A stretch of DNA of 11,310 bases, taken from positions 1 to 11,310 of the forward strand of contig CAIWIS010000365.1 in the NCBI GenBank assembly GCA_903912795.1, read 5' to 3'. The DNA comes from an uncultured Bacteroidales bacterium (GTDB lineage: Bacteria > Bacteroidota > Bacteroidia > Bacteroidales > Paludibacteraceae). Both the position numbers and the translations under genes were made by a program. The notes under the pieces were generated by a model. That model worked only from the letters and a program-made list of their open reading frames with translations. It was not told where the DNA came from and did not search any database. This document shows positions 8,600-11,310 of the stretch, in pieces. The first letter of the stretch is position 1, and the number at the start of each line of letters is the position of its first letter.

Positions 8600-8641
8600 G
8601 TTTATAGTTTTCGAAATGATATTACTCAGAATATGAGTGAA

Positions 8642-10837
8642 TTATCGAATGAAAAGCAATTCGCGATATTTAGGTAATGTCCACATTTCGTCGTCAACAA
8701 TTAATTCTAATTTGTCAACATTGTAACGAATTACATCGAAATAAGGAAGTACTTTATCGTGGTAAGCTACTGCTTTTTCGTATTCATGCTCCAATTTGTT
8801 TACCTGACGACGAGTGTCAACCATATCATCAACTGCATTTTTAATTGTAGAAATACGTTCGCTAATTTCAGTAATTAACTGGCTGTTCAATTTGCTTAAT
8901 GTTTCAGCTTTATCGGCAGGGAATGTAGCTTTAATTTTGTAAACATTATCAAGCAATAAGCTTTGGTAGCGAGTACAAACCGGAATAATATGGTTCAACG
9001 TTAAATCGCCAAGAATACGCGCTTCAATCTGAATCCATTTTACATAAGTTTCCCATTTCACTTCATTACGCGATTCAAGCTCTTTTTCGGATAAAACACC
9101 TAGTTTAGTAAATAATTCAATACTTGAAGGACTTGTGTATGCTTTGATAATTTGTGGAACACTTGTTTCGCAATCCAAACCACGTTTTGCTGCTTCTACT
9201 TTCCACTCTTCGCTATAACCATTACCATCGAAACGAATTGCTTTTGAAGCTTTAATATACGATTTGATTACATCGAAAATAGCTTTTTCTTTGGTTGAGC
9301 CTGCGGCTATTTTAGCATCAACTTCTGCTTTGAACTCAATTAATTGAGCTGCTACAGCCGTGTTTAATACTGTCATTGCCGACGAACAGTTAGCCGACGA
9401 GCCTACAGCACGGAACTCAAAACGGTTACCTGTAAATGCAAATGCTGAAGTACGGTTACGGTCTGTGTTGTCAAGGAATACCTCAGGTATATGAGGAACA
9501 TTCAAATTCAATATTTTTTTGTCGCTAATAACAATGGCTTCTTCGCTGGTACTGTTTTCTAACTTGTCTAAAACGGCAGATAACTGAGTACCTAAGAAAG
9601 CTGAAATAATTGCTGGAGGAGCTTCGTTTGCACCCAAACGGTGAGCGTTTTGAGCAGTCATAATCGATGCTTTCAACAAGGCATTGTGTTTATGAACAGC
9701 CATCAATGTAGTAGTGATGAAAGTGATAAACTGCAAGTTTTCTTCAGCTGTTTTTCCTGGAGCATATAATACAACGCCAGTATCGGTACCTAACGACCAG
9801 TTATTATGTTTTCCAGAGCCATTAACGCCTGCAAAAGGTTTTTCGTGCAACAATACACGGAATCCATGACGACGAGCCACTTTTTTCATGATCGACATCA
9901 TTTGTAAGTTTTGGTCAACTGCCAAGTTACATTCGCCATAAATAGGAGCAAGCTCAAATTGGTTAGGTGCAACCTCGTTATGACGAGTTTTTGCAGGAAT
10001 ACCATATTTATACGCCTCAAATTCAATATCTTTCATGTAAGCAGCCACACGACTAGGAACTGCACCAAAATAGTGGTCTTCCAATTGTTGATTTTTAGCT
10101 GATTCATGACCAAGTAAAGTGCGACCAGTTAATGCTAAGTCAGGACGAGTGGCATATAAACCTTCGTCAACTAAGAAATATTCTTGTTCCCAACCCAGAT
10201 AAGCACGTACTTTTTTTACATTAGGATCAAATAACTGACAAACTGCAACTGCAGCATCATTTACAGCAGCCAAGGCTTTTTTAAGCGGTGCTTTCAAGTC
10301 GAGTGATTCGCCTGTATATGCAAAGAAAATTGTAGGAATAACCAATGTATCATCTACAACAAATGCTGGAGAAGATGGATCCCATACTGTATATCCACGT
10401 GCTTCGAAAGTGCTACGGATACCACCATTAGGGAATGAAGAAGCATCTGGTTCTTGTTGAGCAAGTAGTTTTCCCGAGAAATCTTCCATGATTGTTTCTC
10501 CTGGAGCACCAACATAATCAATAAATGAGTCATGTTTTTCAGCGGTACCGTCTGTTAATGGTTGGAACCAGTGAGTATAGTGAGTAGCTCCTAATTCAGT
10601 AGCCCATAACTTCATACCTGAAGCAATTTGGTTTGCTAAAGCAATATCAAGTGTTGCTCCTTTTTCAATAACATTTTTCAATGCTTTTAATGTGTCTTTA
10701 GACAAAAATTTTGCCATAGCAGCACTGTTGAATACATACTTTCCATAATAATCCGAAGTGAATTTTTCAGGAGCGGAAACACACAAAGCCTTTTTCTTAA
10801 AAGCTTCTTCTACTGCCTTAAATCTTAATGTTGACAT
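8642..10837 (-). CDS. glnA: Glutamine synthetase type III
   Basis: ATP-dependent synthesis of glutamine from glutamate and ammonium. At 731 residues it is far longer than GSI (about 450-470) and matches the class III enzymes (GlnN) of Bacteroides, which form dodecamers unrelated in arrangement to GSI. Class III hallmarks are visible: GWEQEYFLVD (215-224), RHNEVAPNQFELAPIYG (285-301), HEKPFAGVNGSGKHNNWSLG (331-350), LGANEAPPAIISAFLG (401-416) and NRFEFRAVGSS (471-481, holding the active-site arginine region). The GSI adenylylation-loop tyrosine motif is not seen, as expected for GSIII. The C-terminal part (about 600-731) is helical and charged. The ATG at 10837 is preceded by an A/T-rich stretch, and a good Bacteroidetes-type promoter lies about 80 bases upstream. 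It is followed by its own hairpin terminator, so it is probably monocistronic. An equally valid symbol is glnN. Confidence 0.96.
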   Translation of the reverse strand: MSTLRFKAVEEAFKKKALCVSAPEKFTSDYYGKYVFNSAAMAKFLSKDTLKALKNVIEKGATLDIALANQIASGMKLWATELGATHYTHWFQPLTDGTAEKHDSFIDYVGAPGETIMEDFSGKLLAQQEPDASSFPNGGIRSTFEARGYTVWDPSSPAFVVDDTLVIPTIFFAYTGESLDLKAPLKKALAAVNDAAVAVCQLFDPNVKKVRAYLGWEQEYFLVDEGLYATRPDLALTGRTLLGHESAKNQQLEDHYFGAVPSRVAAYMKDIEFEAYKYGIPAKTRHNEVAPNQFELAPIYGECNLAVDQNLQMMSIMKKVARRHGFRVLLHEKPFAGVNGSGKHNNWSLGTDTGVVLYAPGKTAEENLQFITFITTTLMAVHKHNALLKASIMTAQNAHRLGANEAPPAIISAFLGTQLSAVLDKLENSTSEEAIVISDKKILNLNVPHIPEVFLDNTDRNRTSAFAFTGNRFEFRAVGSSANCSSAMTVLNTAVAAQLIEFKAEVDAKIAAGSTKEKAIFDVIKSYIKASKAIRFDGNGYSEEWKVEAAKRGLDCETSVPQIIKAYTSPSSIELFTKLGVLSEKELESRNEVKWETYVKWIQIEARILGDLTLNHIIPVCTRYQSLLLDNVYKIKATFPADKAETLSKLNSQLITEISERISTIKNAVDDMVDTRRQVNKLEHEYEKAVAYHDKVLPYFDVIRYNVDKLELIVDDEMWTLPKYRELLFIR

Positions 10838-10918
10838 AATTGTTTGAATTTATTTAGTTGTTATTTAATATTTCGTCTAATTGAATACTATTACTTACGT
10901 TGTGTTTGAAATTCTCTG

Positions 10919-10949
10919 CAAAATTAATAAAAATGTAAGTTTTAGGCAA
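10919..10949 (-). promoter_or_regulatory. Predicted glnA promoter (Bacteroidetes -33/-7 type)
   Basis: On the minus strand the -7 box TAATTTTG (10926-10919) matches TAnnTTTG exactly. A TTG (10949-10947) sits 20 bases upstream as the -33 element. This predicts a start site near 10912 and an untranslated leader of roughly 75 bases before the glnA ATG. The leader shows no obvious hairpin or riboswitch. The consensus is established for Bacteroides sigma-ABfr; use of this site is inferred. Confidence 0.55.
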
Positions 10950-10990
10950 TTAAATATCGTGATTTTATCGTTAATATTGATTGTTTGTTA

Positions 10991-11063
10991 TATATTGAAA
11001 GCATTTATGCTATTTATGTTTGTAAATGAAAGCAAAATGCATAAAATTGTTTTATATTGAAAG
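10991..11063 (+). repeat. 11-bp direct repeat TATATTGAAAG, two copies
   Basis: Exact copies lie at 10991-11001 and 11053-11063, 62 bases apart start to start. Each is followed 10-13 bases later by a TAnnTTTG box (TATGTTTG at 11015, TATATTTG at 11074). The repeat plus box could be a duplicated promoter module or regulator binding sites. Confidence 0.5.
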
Positions 11064-11073
11064 TTTAAAGGTG

Positions 11074-11081
11074 TATATTTG
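11074..11081 (+). promoter_or_regulatory. Plus-strand -7 promoter-like box TATATTTG
   Basis: It matches TAnnTTTG exactly, and a second match, TATGTTTG, lies at 11015-11022. Neither has a TTTG at the ideal 19-21 base spacing upstream: the nearest TTG elements leave gaps of 14 or 24 bases for this box and 17 or 27 for the other. In DNA this A/T-rich such boxes also arise by chance, so this is only a candidate. Confidence 0.25.
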
Positions 11082-11118
11082 TCTTGTGTTAAATACTAAA
11101 TGAATCATATTATAATAA

Positions 11119-11131
11119 TCAATAGTATTGA
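11119..11131. repeat. 13-base palindrome TCAATAGTATTGA
   Basis: Perfect 6-bp arms (TCAATA/TATTGA) flank a single central G. The size and symmetry suit a dimeric regulator's operator, but no known regulator is recognised. It lies about 170 bases upstream of the glnA promoter and about 40 bases after the plus-strand TATATTTG box. Confidence 0.35.
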
Positions 11132-11140
11132 ATTATGCAT

Positions 11141-11176
11141 TAAAATGCAACAAAAGAAAAGATATATTGCATTTTA
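11141..11176. repeat. 10-bp inverted repeat TAAAATGCAA/TTGCATTTTA
   Basis: Perfect arms at 11141-11150 and 11167-11176 enclose 16 A/T-rich bases. It could fold as a weak hairpin or be paired binding sites. The AAAATGCA core also occurs at 11034-11041. Confidence 0.4.
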
Positions 11177-11232
11177 TATTTCATATTGCAACTTTACTTT
11201 TAATAAATTGAGCATATTGATATTTTTTTAGC

Positions 11233-11265
11233 GGACAGACTATTTCATCGCGAAGTAGTCTGTCC
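11233..11265 (+). other. Strong 14-bp stem-loop without a U-tract
   Basis: GGACAGACTA (11233-11242) pairs perfectly with TAGTCTGTCC (11256-11265). The pairing continues inward through T11243-G11255 and TTC/GAA to a 5-base loop, ATCGC. In plus-strand RNA the inner T/G is a valid G-U pair; in minus-strand RNA it is an A-C mismatch, so a plus-strand transcript fits better. No T-run follows on either strand, and a run of seven T's lies before it on the plus strand. It is therefore not a textbook terminator; it could be an RNA 3' end, a processing site or an operator. Confidence 0.5.
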
Positions 11266-11310
11266 TTAACAATAAAACTAAAAAACACACGATTAAATAA
11301 AAGTATCTCA

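Larger units (their letters stand above)
10838..11310. other. Gene-free AT-rich region upstream of glnA
   Basis: These 473 bases contain no credible protein-coding frame on either strand. They hold the predicted glnA promoter (10919-10949), an 11-bp direct repeat TATATTGAAAG (10991-11001 and 11053-11063), two plus-strand TAnnTTTG boxes, a 13-base palindrome, a 10-bp inverted repeat and a strong stem-loop near the right end. The region may serve a divergent plus-strand gene starting beyond 11310 or a small RNA. Confidence 0.6.

Noticed and set aside
1..11310. CRISPR array, tRNA, rRNA, insertion sequence or phage genes
   Set aside because: No regularly spaced repeats, cloverleaf, rRNA-like stretches or transposase/integrase motifs were seen on either strand.

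Overview
The window reads as chromosomal DNA from a member of the Bacteroidota, probably Bacteroidales-like. The evidence is low-GC coding sequence, start codons preceded by A/T-rich stretches with no Shine-Dalgarno motif, a class III glutamine synthetase (GSIII/GlnN) as the glutamine synthetase present, and a promoter of the Bacteroidetes type (TTG-N20-TAnnTTTG) upstream of it. No tRNA, rRNA, CRISPR, transposase or phage gene was seen.

Layout from left to right. Positions 1-683 (+) hold the C-terminal part of a radical SAM protein, probably of the B12-binding type, whose N-terminus lies outside the window. Its stop codon directly abuts the stop codon of asnB, which converges on the minus strand. 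The rest of the window is a minus-strand nitrogen-assimilation block. In transcription order it is: glnA/glnN (10837-8642), a hairpin terminator (8599-8564), gltB (8492-3966), a structured 198-base spacer, gltD (3767-2355), then after only 3 bases asnB (2351-684). The right-hand 473 bases (10838-11310) contain no gene. They hold the glnA promoter, several short repeats and palindromes, and a strong stem-loop.

The genes form one pathway. GSIII fixes ammonium onto glutamate to give glutamine. GltB/GltD (NADPH-GOGAT) transfers the glutamine amide to 2-oxoglutarate, regenerating glutamate. AsnB uses glutamine and aspartate to make asparagine. The terminator after glnA suggests that glnA is its own unit, and that gltB-gltD-asnB form a second one.

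All five proteins look like ordinary, intact members of known families (one is cut by the window edge), so I see no new protein system here. The parts worth a second look are non-coding. They are a gltB-gltD spacer with several mutually exclusive inverted repeats in an unusual order, a dispersed-repeat-like element just upstream of gltD, and the AT-rich region beyond glnA with repeated ATATTGA/C motifs, plus-strand promoter-like boxes and a 14-bp stem-loop.
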